A DNA stretch of 37,334 nt from Chloroflexota bacterium (GTDB taxonomy: Bacteria > Chloroflexota > Anaerolineae > Anaerolineales > Anaerolineaceae): contig SLTK01000007.1 in NCBI GenBank assembly GCA_004347695.1, positions 1,073,506-1,110,839 of the forward strand, in the 5' to 3' direction. Under the pieces are notes generated by a model. That model worked only from the letters and a program-made list of their open reading frames with translations, did not search any database and was not told the DNA's origin. Within the stretch, counting starts at the first letter, position 1, and every line of letters starts with the position of its first letter. Both the position numbers and the translations under genes were made by a program. Of the stretch, positions 6,766-15,271 are shown one piece after another.

Positions 6766-7890
6766 ATGCAGCAAAAAAAATTGTATTACCTGATTTCTGT
6801 TCTGGCCGTTCTATCGATGGTTCTGACGGCATGTGCTCCAAAAGCTGCCGAGACTCCCGCACCTGAAGCAGCAGATCCAATGGCCGCGTTAATCGAAGCT
6901 GCCAAGGCTGAAGGCTCGCTCACAACGATTGCTCTTCCACACGACTGGTGCAACTATGGTGAAGCAATCGAGGCGTTCAAGGCAAAATACGGCTTGACGG
7001 TCAATGAGCTTAACCCCGACGGCGGCTCGGCTGATGAGATCGAAGCAATCAAGGCTAACAAAGATAACAAAGGACCGCAAGCTCCGGATGTCATTGACGT
7101 GGGTTACGGTTTTGGTCCCCAGTTGATTGCGGAGGGTATCGTTCAGCCTTATAAAGTTGCCACCTGGGACTCCATCCCAGCCGATTCCAAAGACCCCGAT
7201 GGTTACTGGTATGGCGACTACTACGGCGTCATGGCATTTGAAGTCAACAAAGATGCCGTCACGAACGTTCCGCAGGACTGGGCAGATCTGCTGAAGCCTG
7301 AATACAAAGGTCAATTTGCTCTCTCCGGCGACCCGCGTGCTTCGGCCCAGGCTCAGATGAGTGTATATGCTGCCGCCCTCTATAATGGAGGCAGCCTCGA
7401 TGATGTCCAGCCCGGCCTCGATTTCTTCAAAAAGGTCAATGATGCTGGCAACTTTGTGCCCGTTATTGCCAAACAATCCACGGTTGCAAAGGGTGAAACC
7501 CCCATCATCATGCGCTGGGACTACAGTGCACTGTCTGATAAGGACGCCCTGGCAGGGAACCCGAACATCGAAGTTGTCTATCCCAAGAGTGGCACGATTG
7601 CTGGCATCTACATCCAGGCCATTTCGGCTTACGCACCGCATCCCAATGCCGCCAAGCTTTGGATGGAATTCCTGTACAGTGACGAAGGCCAGAACTACTG
7701 GCTCAAGGGCTATTGCCACCCCATTCGCTTTGCAGATATGCAGGCCAGCGGTACGCTGAATGCCGATTATGCCGCCAAACTGCCCACCTTCGATGGACCG
7801 GTGGCTTTCCCAACCATCGACCAGATCAACAATTCCAAGACGGTTATTGCCGATAATTGGATGACCGCTGTTGGCGCAGATGTCAAGTAA
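6766..7890 (+). CDS. ABC transporter solute-binding lipoprotein (polyamine/iron/aminoethylphosphonate type)
   Basis: This 374-residue protein begins at the second ATG, 7 nt after AAGGAG (an in-frame ATG at 6751 overlaps the ribosome binding site). It has a lipoprotein signal with Cys23 (LTAC), an Ala/Pro spacer, and a type-II periplasmic binding fold of the SBP_bac_6/8 kind: early motif GSLTTIALPHDWCNYGEA, mid-protein YGVMAFEVNKDAV and PQDWADLLKPEYKGQFAL, and C-terminal HPNAAKLWMEFLYSDEGQ. Relatives bind putrescine, spermidine, 2-aminoethylphosphonate, thiamine or ferric iron. It leads an operon that continues through two permeases and an ATPase into eutABCL, so I infer ethanolamine or a close amine as ligand. 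A stem-loop follows at 7917. Confidence 0.9.
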   Translation: MQQKKLYYLISVLAVLSMVLTACAPKAAETPAPEAADPMAALIEAAKAEGSLTTIALPHDWCNYGEAIEAFKAKYGLTVNELNPDGGSADEIEAIKANKDNKGPQAPDVIDVGYGFGPQLIAEGIVQPYKVATWDSIPADSKDPDGYWYGDYYGVMAFEVNKDAVTNVPQDWADLLKPEYKGQFALSGDPRASAQAQMSVYAAALYNGGSLDDVQPGLDFFKKVNDAGNFVPVIAKQSTVAKGETPIIMRWDYSALSDKDALAGNPNIEVVYPKSGTIAGIYIQAISAYAPHPNAAKLWMEFLYSDEGQNYWLKGYCHPIRFADMQASGTLNADYAAKLPTFDGPVAFPTIDQINNSKTVIADNWMTAVGADVK

Positions 7891-8791
7891 GCCAACTTTT
7901 TTTCGAGACAATAAAAGGGACGCGCCTCGTGCGCGTCCCTCCTCCTCTGGCTGGCGCAACTGGATTGTGGTTGTGCCATTTTTTCTTTTCGCCTTTCTGT
8001 TTATTCTTCTGCCATCGGTAAGCTTGTTATTGCGGGCTTTCCGCGACAACGACAATCGCTTTACTTTGATGAATTTTGTCGGGCTGCTGGACCCGTCCAT
8101 TCTCAGCGCTTATTGGGTAACCATCCGAATCAGCCTGGCGACGGCGGTAGGTGGTGGATTGTTGGGATTCTTAATGGCCTATGCCGTAACGGTGGGAAAT
8201 TTGCCTCGTCCGATACGAACTGCGCTGATGACCTTTTCAGGGGTTGCCTCGAATTTCGCCGGCGTGCCGCTGGCATTTGCTTTTATCGCCACGCTCGGCC
8301 GTACCGGGCTGGTCACGCTGCTTCTGAAAAGCGTGTTGGGAGTTAGCCTGTATGATCAGGGTTTTAATTTGTATGGTTTCTGGGGACTTACCCTGACCTA
8401 TATGTTTTTTCAATTTCCCCTGATGATCCTGGTCATTACCCCGGCTCTGGATGGGCTAAAGAAGGAATGGCGTGAGGCGTCTGAAAATCTGGGGGCTTCT
8501 CATGGGATGTATTTGCGACAAGTGGCAATACCCATCTTGATGCCCTCCATTCTTGGCTCCATGATTCTGCTCTTTGGCAATTCCTTTGGCGCTTATGCGA
8601 CCGCCTACTCATTAACCGGCGGATTTATTAATCTGGTAACCATTGTCATTGGATCGCAAATCAAAGGAGACATACTCTATAACCCCGGCCTGGGTTACGC
8701 CCTCGCGATTGGCATGATAGCGGTTATGACCGCGATGATGGCCATTTATTATTTCCTGCGGCGTAGAAGCGAAAGGTGGCTGCGTCAATGA
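7880..8791 (+). CDS. ABC transporter permease (PotB-like)
   Basis: This 303-residue inner-membrane permease has about six helices and the EAA loop EASENLGASHGMYLRQVAIPI (near 200-222), which docks on the ATPase. The first 25 residues are polar and cytoplasmic. The start is taken as the ATG at 7880, overlapping the binding-protein gene by 11 nt; a TTG three codons earlier is also open and neither has a strong ribosome binding site, so translation probably depends on coupling. Codons near the start encode a strong hairpin (7917-7939). It ends in an ATGA overlap with the next permease, its likely heterodimer partner. Confidence 0.9.
   Translation: MSSKPTFFRDNKRDAPRARPSSSGWRNWIVVVPFFLFAFLFILLPSVSLLLRAFRDNDNRFTLMNFVGLLDPSILSAYWVTIRISLATAVGGGLLGFLMAYAVTVGNLPRPIRTALMTFSGVASNFAGVPLAFAFIATLGRTGLVTLLLKSVLGVSLYDQGFNLYGFWGLTLTYMFFQFPLMILVITPALDGLKKEWREASENLGASHGMYLRQVAIPILMPSILGSMILLFGNSFGAYATAYSLTGGFINLVTIVIGSQIKGDILYNPGLGYALAIGMIAVMTAMMAIYYFLRRRSERWLRQ
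7917..7939 (+). other. Stem-loop just after the binding-protein gene, inside the permease start
   Basis: GGGACGCGC (7917-7925) pairs perfectly with GCGCGTCCC (7931-7939) over the loop CTCGT, 27 nt after the stop codon of the binding protein. It could protect the upstream mRNA end and limit translation of the permease, whose first codons it covers. There is no T run, so it is not a classical terminator. Confidence 0.6.
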
Positions 8792-9585
8792 AAAAAAGAA
8801 GTTTTTGGTCGTGGTTATGGATTGCAATCGGCACCTTGTACTTTATCTTGCCGCTCTATTCCACGTTTGATTTTTCATTACGCGCCAGGAAGGGCGTTTT
8901 ATCCTTTTTAGCTTACGAGCGAATATTTAAGGACCCCAATTTTTGGTCCACGATTGAATTTTCCCTCGTGATTGCTATTTTTACGATCATTGTTAGCATA
9001 TTGCTGGTGGTTCCTACAGCCTATTGGATCCGATTGCGCCTACCTAAACTGCGAGTCATGGTTGAATTTATCTCCATGCTCCCCTTTGTGGTGCCCGCAA
9101 TCGTGTTGGTGTTTGGTTTGATTCGCGTCTTCAGTGGCGCGCCGTTTTTCCTTACCAACACCTACTTTGGTACCTATGTCTTGCTGGTCGCGGGTTACGT
9201 GGTGCTGGCGCTCCCCTTTGTATTTCGAGCCGTGGATACCGGGCTGGCGGCCATTGACGTGCGGTCGCTGACGGAAGCGGCCCAAAGTCTTGGCGCAAAT
9301 TGGGGCACAATCATTTTCAGGGTCATTTTTCCCAACTTACGAGTTGCTATCTTGAGCAGCGCATTCTTAACCCTGGCAACTGTTATCGGTGAGTACACAA
9401 TTGCCAGTTTTCTTGTGGGGATTAAAGGTTTTGGCCCTTATATGTCCCTGATCGGACAAAATAAGACGTATGAATCATCCTCTCTTGCCATCATTAGCTT
9501 CTTGCTCACCTGGGCTTTCATGGGCATGATCCAATTATTCAATCGAGGCAAAGCGGATACCAGCGCTCTTGCCGGGGCGCGCTAA
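8788..9585 (+). CDS. ABC transporter permease (PotC-like)
   Basis: This 265-residue permease has six predicted helices and the EAA motif EAAQSLGANWGTIIFRVIFPNL (about 170-191). The ATG at 8788 overlaps the previous stop codon (ATGA) and has AAAGGTGG about 9 nt upstream; the GTG at 8776 is less likely. It is the second membrane half of the importer and precedes the ATPase by 42 nt. Sequence style is that of the polyamine/iron/phosphonate class (separate PotB/PotC-like subunits), not of sugar importers. Confidence 0.92.
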   Translation: MKKRSFWSWLWIAIGTLYFILPLYSTFDFSLRARKGVLSFLAYERIFKDPNFWSTIEFSLVIAIFTIIVSILLVVPTAYWIRLRLPKLRVMVEFISMLPFVVPAIVLVFGLIRVFSGAPFFLTNTYFGTYVLLVAGYVVLALPFVFRAVDTGLAAIDVRSLTEAAQSLGANWGTIIFRVIFPNLRVAILSSAFLTLATVIGEYTIASFLVGIKGFGPYMSLIGQNKTYESSSLAIISFLLTWAFMGMIQLFNRGKADTSALAGAR

Positions 9586-9627
9586 TAAAAATGACATTAT
9601 TAACATTTTTGGGATAAGTGGTGAATT

Positions 9628-10677
9628 ATGGCGTATCTTTCTTTATCCAACGTATCCAAAGTTTTTGGAGCAACCATTGCCGTTGAAGATTTCAACCTCG
9701 AGGTGGAAAAAAGCGAGTTTGTGTCCTTTCTCGGTCCATCCGGTTGCGGAAAAACCACCACCTTACGAATGATCGGTGGATTCGAAATGCCCACCACGGG
9801 CGTGATTTCGCTCGATCAAGAAGACATTACGTACCAATCTCCCAACCAGCGCAATGTTGGCATGGTGTTTCAATCCTATGCGCTTTTTCCCAACATGACA
9901 ATCGGTCAGAATATTGGGTTTGGTTTACAAGCGCGTAAAAGCCCCGAAAAAGAAATCAAACAAAAAGTGAATGAAATGCTCGCGCTGGTTCACCTGGAAA
10001 AACATATCGACAAGTATCCTTACCAGCTTTCCGGCGGGCAGCAGCAGCGCATTGCCCTGGCGCGTGCGCTTGCCATCAACCCACGCGTGCTCCTGCTGGA
10101 TGAACCCCTTTCGGCGCTGGATGCCAAGATTCGCGTCGAGTTACGCCTGGAAATCCGTCGAATTCAGCAAGCCATGGGAATTACAACCATTTACGTAACC
10201 CATGATCAGGAAGAAGCTTTGATGCTTTCTGACCGGGTGGTGGTGATGAGCCAGGGGCGCATGGAGCAAATTGGAACCCCGGCAGAAATTTACAATTATC
10301 CTTCCACTGAATTTGTTGCGCAGTTCGTCGGTCAACTCAATCTATTACCGGTAACGCAGGTGGATAAGGTAAACGGTTCTTGCGTACTGGCCGGTCAACA
10401 AGTTAAATTCGACCACTCCTTTAACCGAACGATCAGCGAAGCGCCCCGACTGGCAATCCGTCCAGAAGAGATCCAAATTGGCACTGGGGAAGGTCGGAAC
10501 ACTTTGAAAGGGCGCGTTGAAACGGTAATGTTTCTTGGAGCCGTCGTCCGTTTGCGCATTGATCTGGGCGGAGCAGTGCTCTCGGCGGATTTGTTCAATG
10601 AACGCAACATAACCCTGCCTCGCGCAGGAGATGATGTCGTCATCAGTTTTCCAGAGCACTCTTGCTGGTTGATATAA
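9628..10677 (+). CDS. ABC transporter ATP-binding protein (PotA/FbpC-like)
   Basis: This 349-residue ATPase carries Walker A GPSGCGKTT (36-44), Q-loop Gln82, signature LSGGQQQR (134-141), Walker B LLLDEP (155-160), D-loop SALD and switch His192. Residues from about 240 form a C-terminal TOBE-type regulatory domain, as in PotA, FbpC and CysA. All catalytic residues are intact. It energises the two permeases just upstream. The 90 nt between it and eutA show no terminator, so one transcript probably continues into the eut genes. The ribosome binding site (GTGGTGA) is weak. Confidence 0.95.
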   Translation: MAYLSLSNVSKVFGATIAVEDFNLEVEKSEFVSFLGPSGCGKTTTLRMIGGFEMPTTGVISLDQEDITYQSPNQRNVGMVFQSYALFPNMTIGQNIGFGLQARKSPEKEIKQKVNEMLALVHLEKHIDKYPYQLSGGQQQRIALARALAINPRVLLLDEPLSALDAKIRVELRLEIRRIQQAMGITTIYVTHDQEEALMLSDRVVVMSQGRMEQIGTPAEIYNYPSTEFVAQFVGQLNLLPVTQVDKVNGSCVLAGQQVKFDHSFNRTISEAPRLAIRPEEIQIGTGEGRNTLKGRVETVMFLGAVVRLRIDLGGAVLSADLFNERNITLPRAGDDVVISFPEHSCWLI

Positions 10678-10767
10678 CGTCTCGCCTGGTTTCAATTCAT
10701 GCTGAATAGGACACTGATGATCGATCCGTTGGTTTGCGCTGATCAGGATTAAAAGCATACACCGGCC

Positions 10768-12207
10768 ATGTCTGAACCTCGTTCCCTGCTATCCGTTGGT
10801 ATTGACATTGGTACGACAACCACCCAGATCGTTTTCTCGCGCTTAAACGTTGCAGATATCGCCCGCCCGGGGCAAATTCCCCGCATGGCAATTACAGACC
10901 GAGAAATCCTGTATCAAAGTCCGGTCTATATAACACCCCTCCTGAATCGTGAAACGGTGGATGCGGAGAAATTGAATCAAATGATCCGGGGGGAGTACGC
11001 AGCCGCCGGGATGGACAAAGCCAAAGTAGAAACAGGGGCCGTCATCATCACCGGGGAGACGGCAAAAAAGAAGAATGCGGACGATGTTCTGCAAGCATTC
11101 TCTGGTTTGGCGGGCGAGTTTGTTGTCAGTATCGCGGGTCCGCATGTAGAAAGTCTGATAGCCGGGCGCGGTTCTGGCGCCGCCGGGTATTCGCTGTCCC
11201 ATTACACCACCGTCACAAACCTGGATATTGGCGGCGGGAGCGCAAACAGTGTCGTTTTTCGCAGTGGCGTGTATGTTGCTGCTGCGGCCATGAATTTTGG
11301 CGGACGCATTCTGGAACTGGACCATCACACAGGTCGGATTCAGCACATTGCTGATCCAGCTTTTCACATCATGCAAGATTGCGGACTGAGCCTGGAGATT
11401 GGAAATGTTCCGTCTCTCTCTGACCTCCGCCACATCACAGATCGTATGGCAGATATGGCAGTGGAACTTATAGAGGGAGCAACTTCCCCCCTGGCAGAAA
11501 AACTCTACCTGACCCCTCCTTCACCGATTTCAGGCAGGGGAACGGTTTTGATGTTTTCTGGCGGGATCGGTTACTATTACTATAATCCGATCAGAATAAG
11601 CGATGTCCAGGATGTTACAGTGTACGATGATATTGGCCCATTGCTGGCAGAATCCCTCCGGAAAAATTCAGCGCTGTCCAATTATGAAATCCGTCCCCCT
11701 GCCGAGTCCCTCCGAGCAACGGTGCTCGGCGCCAGCACACAATCCATTACGCTCTCCGGGTCTACCATTTGGGCGGAGCGGGATATTCTGCCGCTGAGGA
11801 ACATCCCGGTAATCCATCCTGAGTTTGAATTATCCCTGCAGCCTGATAAGGTTACTGCCGCGATCACTGAGGTGGTGAGCCGTTGGGACCTTGATCCTGG
11901 CAGCGACCATTTTGCACTTGCCATCGACTTGAACCGGGCGTTGGATTATGCCGCTCTGATCGAACTATCCATCGGACTTACCGAATTTTCCAGATCACTG
12001 CCATCTGGAAAGCCGTTGGTGATCATCATCGAACGAGATTATGCTCAGGCGTTGGGACAGACCATTAAGGGAATGTTACCGGATCGTCCCTTACTGGTCA
12101 TCGATCAGGTAGGTTTATTGGAAGGTGATTATATCGACATCGGTGCACCGCTCATGGACGGCCGAGTTGTCCCTTTGAGCGTCAAAACGCTGGTCTTTTA
12201 TCATTAG
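10768..12207 (+). CDS. eutA: Ethanolamine ammonia-lyase reactivating factor EutA
   Basis: This 479-residue protein (E. coli EutA is about 467) has an actin/Hsp70-like ATPase fold. The phosphate-1 loop is GIDIGTTTTQIVFSR (11-25), the EutA-typical segment TGETAKKKNADDVL lies near 94-107, and a second phosphate loop LDIGGGSANSVVF lies near 151-163. EutA uses ATP to expel damaged cobalamin from ethanolamine ammonia-lyase so that fresh adenosylcobalamin can bind. It sits 8 nt upstream of eutB, in the same A-B-C-L order as the enterobacterial operon. No strong ribosome binding site precedes the chosen ATG. Confidence 0.95.
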   Translation: MSEPRSLLSVGIDIGTTTTQIVFSRLNVADIARPGQIPRMAITDREILYQSPVYITPLLNRETVDAEKLNQMIRGEYAAAGMDKAKVETGAVIITGETAKKKNADDVLQAFSGLAGEFVVSIAGPHVESLIAGRGSGAAGYSLSHYTTVTNLDIGGGSANSVVFRSGVYVAAAAMNFGGRILELDHHTGRIQHIADPAFHIMQDCGLSLEIGNVPSLSDLRHITDRMADMAVELIEGATSPLAEKLYLTPPSPISGRGTVLMFSGGIGYYYYNPIRISDVQDVTVYDDIGPLLAESLRKNSALSNYEIRPPAESLRATVLGASTQSITLSGSTIWAERDILPLRNIPVIHPEFELSLQPDKVTAAITEVVSRWDLDPGSDHFALAIDLNRALDYAALIELSIGLTEFSRSLPSGKPLVIIIERDYAQALGQTIKGMLPDRPLLVIDQVGLLEGDYIDIGAPLMDGRVVPLSVKTLVFYH

Positions 12208-12215
12208 GGTACAAA

Positions 12216-13583
12216 ATGCTTCTGCGCACAAAACTACATGGAAAGACCTACGAATTTCCTGACATCCGGGTCCTCATGGGCAAAGCCAATGAGGAAAAGT
12301 CCGGTGATCAACTGGCGGGGGTGGCTGCGACAACCGCCGCCGAGCGCATTGCGGCCCGACTGATTTTGGCTGAGGTCCCGCTCTGGTTATTACGCGAGAA
12401 CCCGGCCATTCCTTACGACCAGGATGAAGTAACCCGCGTTATCCAGGATGCCGTCGATGAGTCCATCTTCGAGGAAATTCGGGTCTGGACAGTGGGTGAA
12501 TTCCGGGAGTGGTTGCTGGATGACGCAACCTCGGCTGAGATGATTCGGCGAATCAGCGATGGGTTGACCGCCGAGATGGTCGCGGCGGTTACCAAATTAA
12601 TGTCAAATCTTGATCTTATTTACGCGTCTCGCAAAATTCACGTTTCTGCCCACTGCAATAATACGATTGGCGCGCCAGGAACCCTGTCAAGCCGCCTGCA
12701 ACCAAACCATCCCACCGATTCGCCAGAGGGCATTCGAGCTGAAATTTATGAAGGTTTGTCCTTCGGGGCAGGAGATTCGGTTATCGGTATTAATCCGGCT
12801 GATGATTCGTATTCGTCCGTTGCTCGCCTGCTGGATATGACCCATGACATCATCAAATCCTGGGAAATTCCGACCCAAAACTGTGTTCTGGCGCATGTCA
12901 CCACCCAGATGAAGTGCCTGCAGTCCGGATCACCGGTCGGGCTTGTTTTTCAGTCGATTGCCGGCTCACAAAAGGGGAATGAATCCTTCGGGATCTCAGT
13001 TGGGATGCTGGATGAAGCCTACGCCCTCGCCCAAAAGCATTGCTACCCATCCGGGCCTAATTTCATGTACTTCGAAACGGGTCAGGGTTCTGCACTCTCG
13101 GCCGATGCGCATAATGGTTGGGATCAGTTGACGCTCGAGGCACGGAATTACGGCCTGGCAAAACGCTATCACCCCTTCCAGGTTAACACCGTCGTGGGGT
13201 TTATCGGCCCCGAGTATCTGTATGATGCCAACCAGATTCAACGCGCCGGGTTGGAAGATCACTTTATGGGAAAGTTGACCGGCATTCCGATGGGCGTTGA
13301 TGCGTGTTATACCAATCATGCCAAAGCTGATCAAAATGCCATCGAGAACCTGGCGGTGCTGCTGACCGCGGCCGGCTGCAACTATTTCATGGCCATCCCG
13401 ATGGGAGATGACTCGATGCTCTCCTACCAGACTACCTCCTACCATGACACCCCCACACTGCGGCAGTTGTTCAAAGCCCGGCCGGCCAGGGAATTCGAAG
13501 TCTGGCTGGAGTCCATCGGGTTGATGAAGAATGGTATGCTTACCGATAAAGCGGGCGACCCAACGTTTTTCTTAAAACGCTGA
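12216..13583 (+). CDS. eutB: Ethanolamine ammonia-lyase large subunit
   Basis: This 455-residue catalytic subunit forms a TIM barrel that converts ethanolamine to acetaldehyde and ammonia by a radical mechanism with adenosylcobalamin. Family blocks are plain: SSRLQPNHPTDSPEGIRAEI, GINPADDS, YFETGQGS and EARNYGLAKRYHPFQVNTVVG. Arg160, Asn193 and Glu287 fall at the numbers of the E. coli substrate-binding residues. Its length matches E. coli EutB (453). AGGGT precedes the ATG. Acetaldehyde-handling enzymes (EutE, EutG, EutD) are not in the window, so the product must be processed by genes elsewhere. Confidence 0.98.
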   Translation: MLLRTKLHGKTYEFPDIRVLMGKANEEKSGDQLAGVAATTAAERIAARLILAEVPLWLLRENPAIPYDQDEVTRVIQDAVDESIFEEIRVWTVGEFREWLLDDATSAEMIRRISDGLTAEMVAAVTKLMSNLDLIYASRKIHVSAHCNNTIGAPGTLSSRLQPNHPTDSPEGIRAEIYEGLSFGAGDSVIGINPADDSYSSVARLLDMTHDIIKSWEIPTQNCVLAHVTTQMKCLQSGSPVGLVFQSIAGSQKGNESFGISVGMLDEAYALAQKHCYPSGPNFMYFETGQGSALSADAHNGWDQLTLEARNYGLAKRYHPFQVNTVVGFIGPEYLYDANQIQRAGLEDHFMGKLTGIPMGVDACYTNHAKADQNAIENLAVLLTAAGCNYFMAIPMGDDSMLSYQTTSYHDTPTLRQLFKARPAREFEVWLESIGLMKNGMLTDKAGDPTFFLKR

Positions 13584-13596
13584 TGGGAGATAGATA

Positions 13597-14571
13597 ATGG
13601 ATGATGCCAAAATAAATGCAATCGTGGAGGCGGTAATCCAGCAGTTGATTGCTGCGGGAGCCGTATCCACAACCGGGCTGGATGTGAAGACGGTTCAAGA
13701 ATCACAACGGGCTGGACACACAAATGCTACTGGCACATCCGCATCCGAACATCTTTCGGCCAGGACCGGTCGAAATGCCGCGCAACCGGTCAATTTCGAT
13801 TTGCCCGATCCGAATGATGACGCATACCGCTATAGACCAGGTGTGAAAAATCCTATTGACCCGGCAGCGCTGCCAGAGCTGATTAAATCAACCTCGGCGC
13901 GTATCGGTGTCGGGCGAGCGGGTCCACGTTACCGGACCCCTTCATTGCTGCTATTTCAAGCCGATCATGCGATCACGCAAGACGCCCTGCATCGGGATAT
14001 CGACTCGAAATTGCTCGAGGAATTAGGCTTGTTTAGCGTTCAAACCAGGATAACGGGCGGCAAAGAACAATACCTGTTACGCCCGGACCTGGGGCGTCAA
14101 TTGAGTGACGAAGCCAAAAAAGTGATCGCTGAGCGATGTGTAAAAAGCCCAAATATCCAATTGGTTGTCGGGGATGGCCTCAGCGCTGCGGCCATCGAAG
14201 CCAACTTGCGCCAGATATTCCCAGTTATGGTTCAGGGATTTCAGTCGGCAGGATTGAGCATTGGCACCCCTTTTTATGTCAAATATTGCCGTGTCGGTGT
14301 GATGAACGATATCGGAGAAGTAATAAAACCAGATGTGGTCATTTTGCTGATTGGAGAACGTCCCGGCCTTGGGCGTGCGGAAAGCATGAGCGCTTATATG
14401 GGGTACAAACCTCAGGCAGGCGATAACGACGCGGACCGCGACGTGGTATGTAACATTTATGAAAAAAACGGGACCAATCCGCTCGAAGCCGGAGCCTTTA
14501 TTGTGCAACTGGCGCAGAAAATGCTCAAGTACCAGGCATCCGGAGTGAAATTGAAGCTGGCAACGAAATAG
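13597..14571 (+). CDS. eutC: Ethanolamine ammonia-lyase small subunit, with N-terminal targeting-like helix
   Basis: This 324-residue light chain contributes the cobalamin-binding half of the lyase. The conserved core begins near residue 65: RIGVGRAGPRYRTPSLLLFQADHA, then LVVGDGLSAAAIE, IGERPGLGRAESMSAYMGY and the terminal block ADRDVVCNIYEKNGTNPLEAG. Ahead of it, residues 1-20 (MDDAKINAIVEAVIQQLIAA) form an amphipathic helix followed by a variable linker of about 45 residues. This is the layout of the EutC encapsulation peptide that targets the enzyme to the Eut microcompartment. It is longer than E. coli EutC (295) mainly through this linker. GGGAG precedes the ATG; eutL follows after 6 nt. 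Confidence 0.96.
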   Translation: MDDAKINAIVEAVIQQLIAAGAVSTTGLDVKTVQESQRAGHTNATGTSASEHLSARTGRNAAQPVNFDLPDPNDDAYRYRPGVKNPIDPAALPELIKSTSARIGVGRAGPRYRTPSLLLFQADHAITQDALHRDIDSKLLEELGLFSVQTRITGGKEQYLLRPDLGRQLSDEAKKVIAERCVKSPNIQLVVGDGLSAAAIEANLRQIFPVMVQGFQSAGLSIGTPFYVKYCRVGVMNDIGEVIKPDVVILLIGERPGLGRAESMSAYMGYKPQAGDNDADRDVVCNIYEKNGTNPLEAGAFIVQLAQKMLKYQASGVKLKLATK

Positions 14572-14577
14572 GAGACT

Positions 14578-15234
14578 ATGGCTATCCTTGATCCAATTTA
14601 TGCGTCACCTCTGTCAGTCCAATTAATCCCGCGTGTTGATCAGAATCTGGCAGGACGGCTAAATCTCCGTCCGGAGCAGCACTCCATCGGTTTGATCACC
14701 GCCGATAACGATGATGCCACCTATGTTTCAATTGACCACGCTACCAAGATGGCGGACGTGGAAGTGGTCTATGCGCGCTCCTTTTATGCCGGCGCACGCC
14801 ATTCATCCGGGTTGCTATCAGGCGAAATTCTGGCTATCCTCGCAGGTCCAAATCCTGAAGAGGTAAGCGCCGGACTGGCGGCGGCAGTTGAGTATTTGAA
14901 AAATGACGCTTTATGGTATGCCGCAAATGCCGACGCAACGATCATGTTTTTTCCGCACCTCATCTCGCAGACGGGGTCGTACCTCTCAAAAATCAGCAAT
15001 ATCCCGCCTGGTTCACCGGTTGCCTACCTGGTTGCCCCACCGATGGAAGGAATAGTGGCATTGGATAAGGCGTTGAAAGCTGCGGCTGTAAGCATTGCCT
15101 CGTTAACCATGCCACCCTCCGAGACCAACTATATGGGCGTGATCCTCACCGGCGACCAGCCTGCCTGCAAGGCGGCGGCAATGGCATTCCAGGATATGGT
15201 GCTTGAGGTGGCGAGCAAACCCATGAAGTATTAG
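14578..15234 (+). CDS. eutL: Ethanolamine utilisation microcompartment shell protein EutL
   Basis: This 218-residue protein has almost the length of E. coli EutL (219) and carries two tandem BMC folds; it would form the pseudohexameric trimer that gates the shell. Diagnostic segments are GLITADNDDATYVSIDHATK, VEVVYARSFYAGARH, LAGPNPEEV, SQTGSYLS, YLVAPPMEG and PPSETNY. TAGGAG precedes the ATG. It is the only shell gene in the window: no EutM, EutN, EutS or EutK homologue is present. EutL trimers cannot make a closed shell alone, so other BMC genes must be elsewhere or the protein has another use. It ends the operon, with repeat copy B downstream. Confidence 0.95.
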   Translation: MAILDPIYASPLSVQLIPRVDQNLAGRLNLRPEQHSIGLITADNDDATYVSIDHATKMADVEVVYARSFYAGARHSSGLLSGEILAILAGPNPEEVSAGLAAAVEYLKNDALWYAANADATIMFFPHLISQTGSYLSKISNIPPGSPVAYLVAPPMEGIVALDKALKAAAVSIASLTMPPSETNYMGVILTGDQPACKAAAMAFQDMVLEVASKPMKY

Positions 15235-15271
15235 CACCTAATTGTTAAGCGTTTGACTTGCAACGCGTAGA

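Noticed and set aside
6889..8100. 403-codon open frame on the minus strand, opposite the binding-protein gene
   Set aside because: It lies antisense to a clear binding protein, and its translation shows no recognisable domain. It is a shadow of codon bias on the plus strand.
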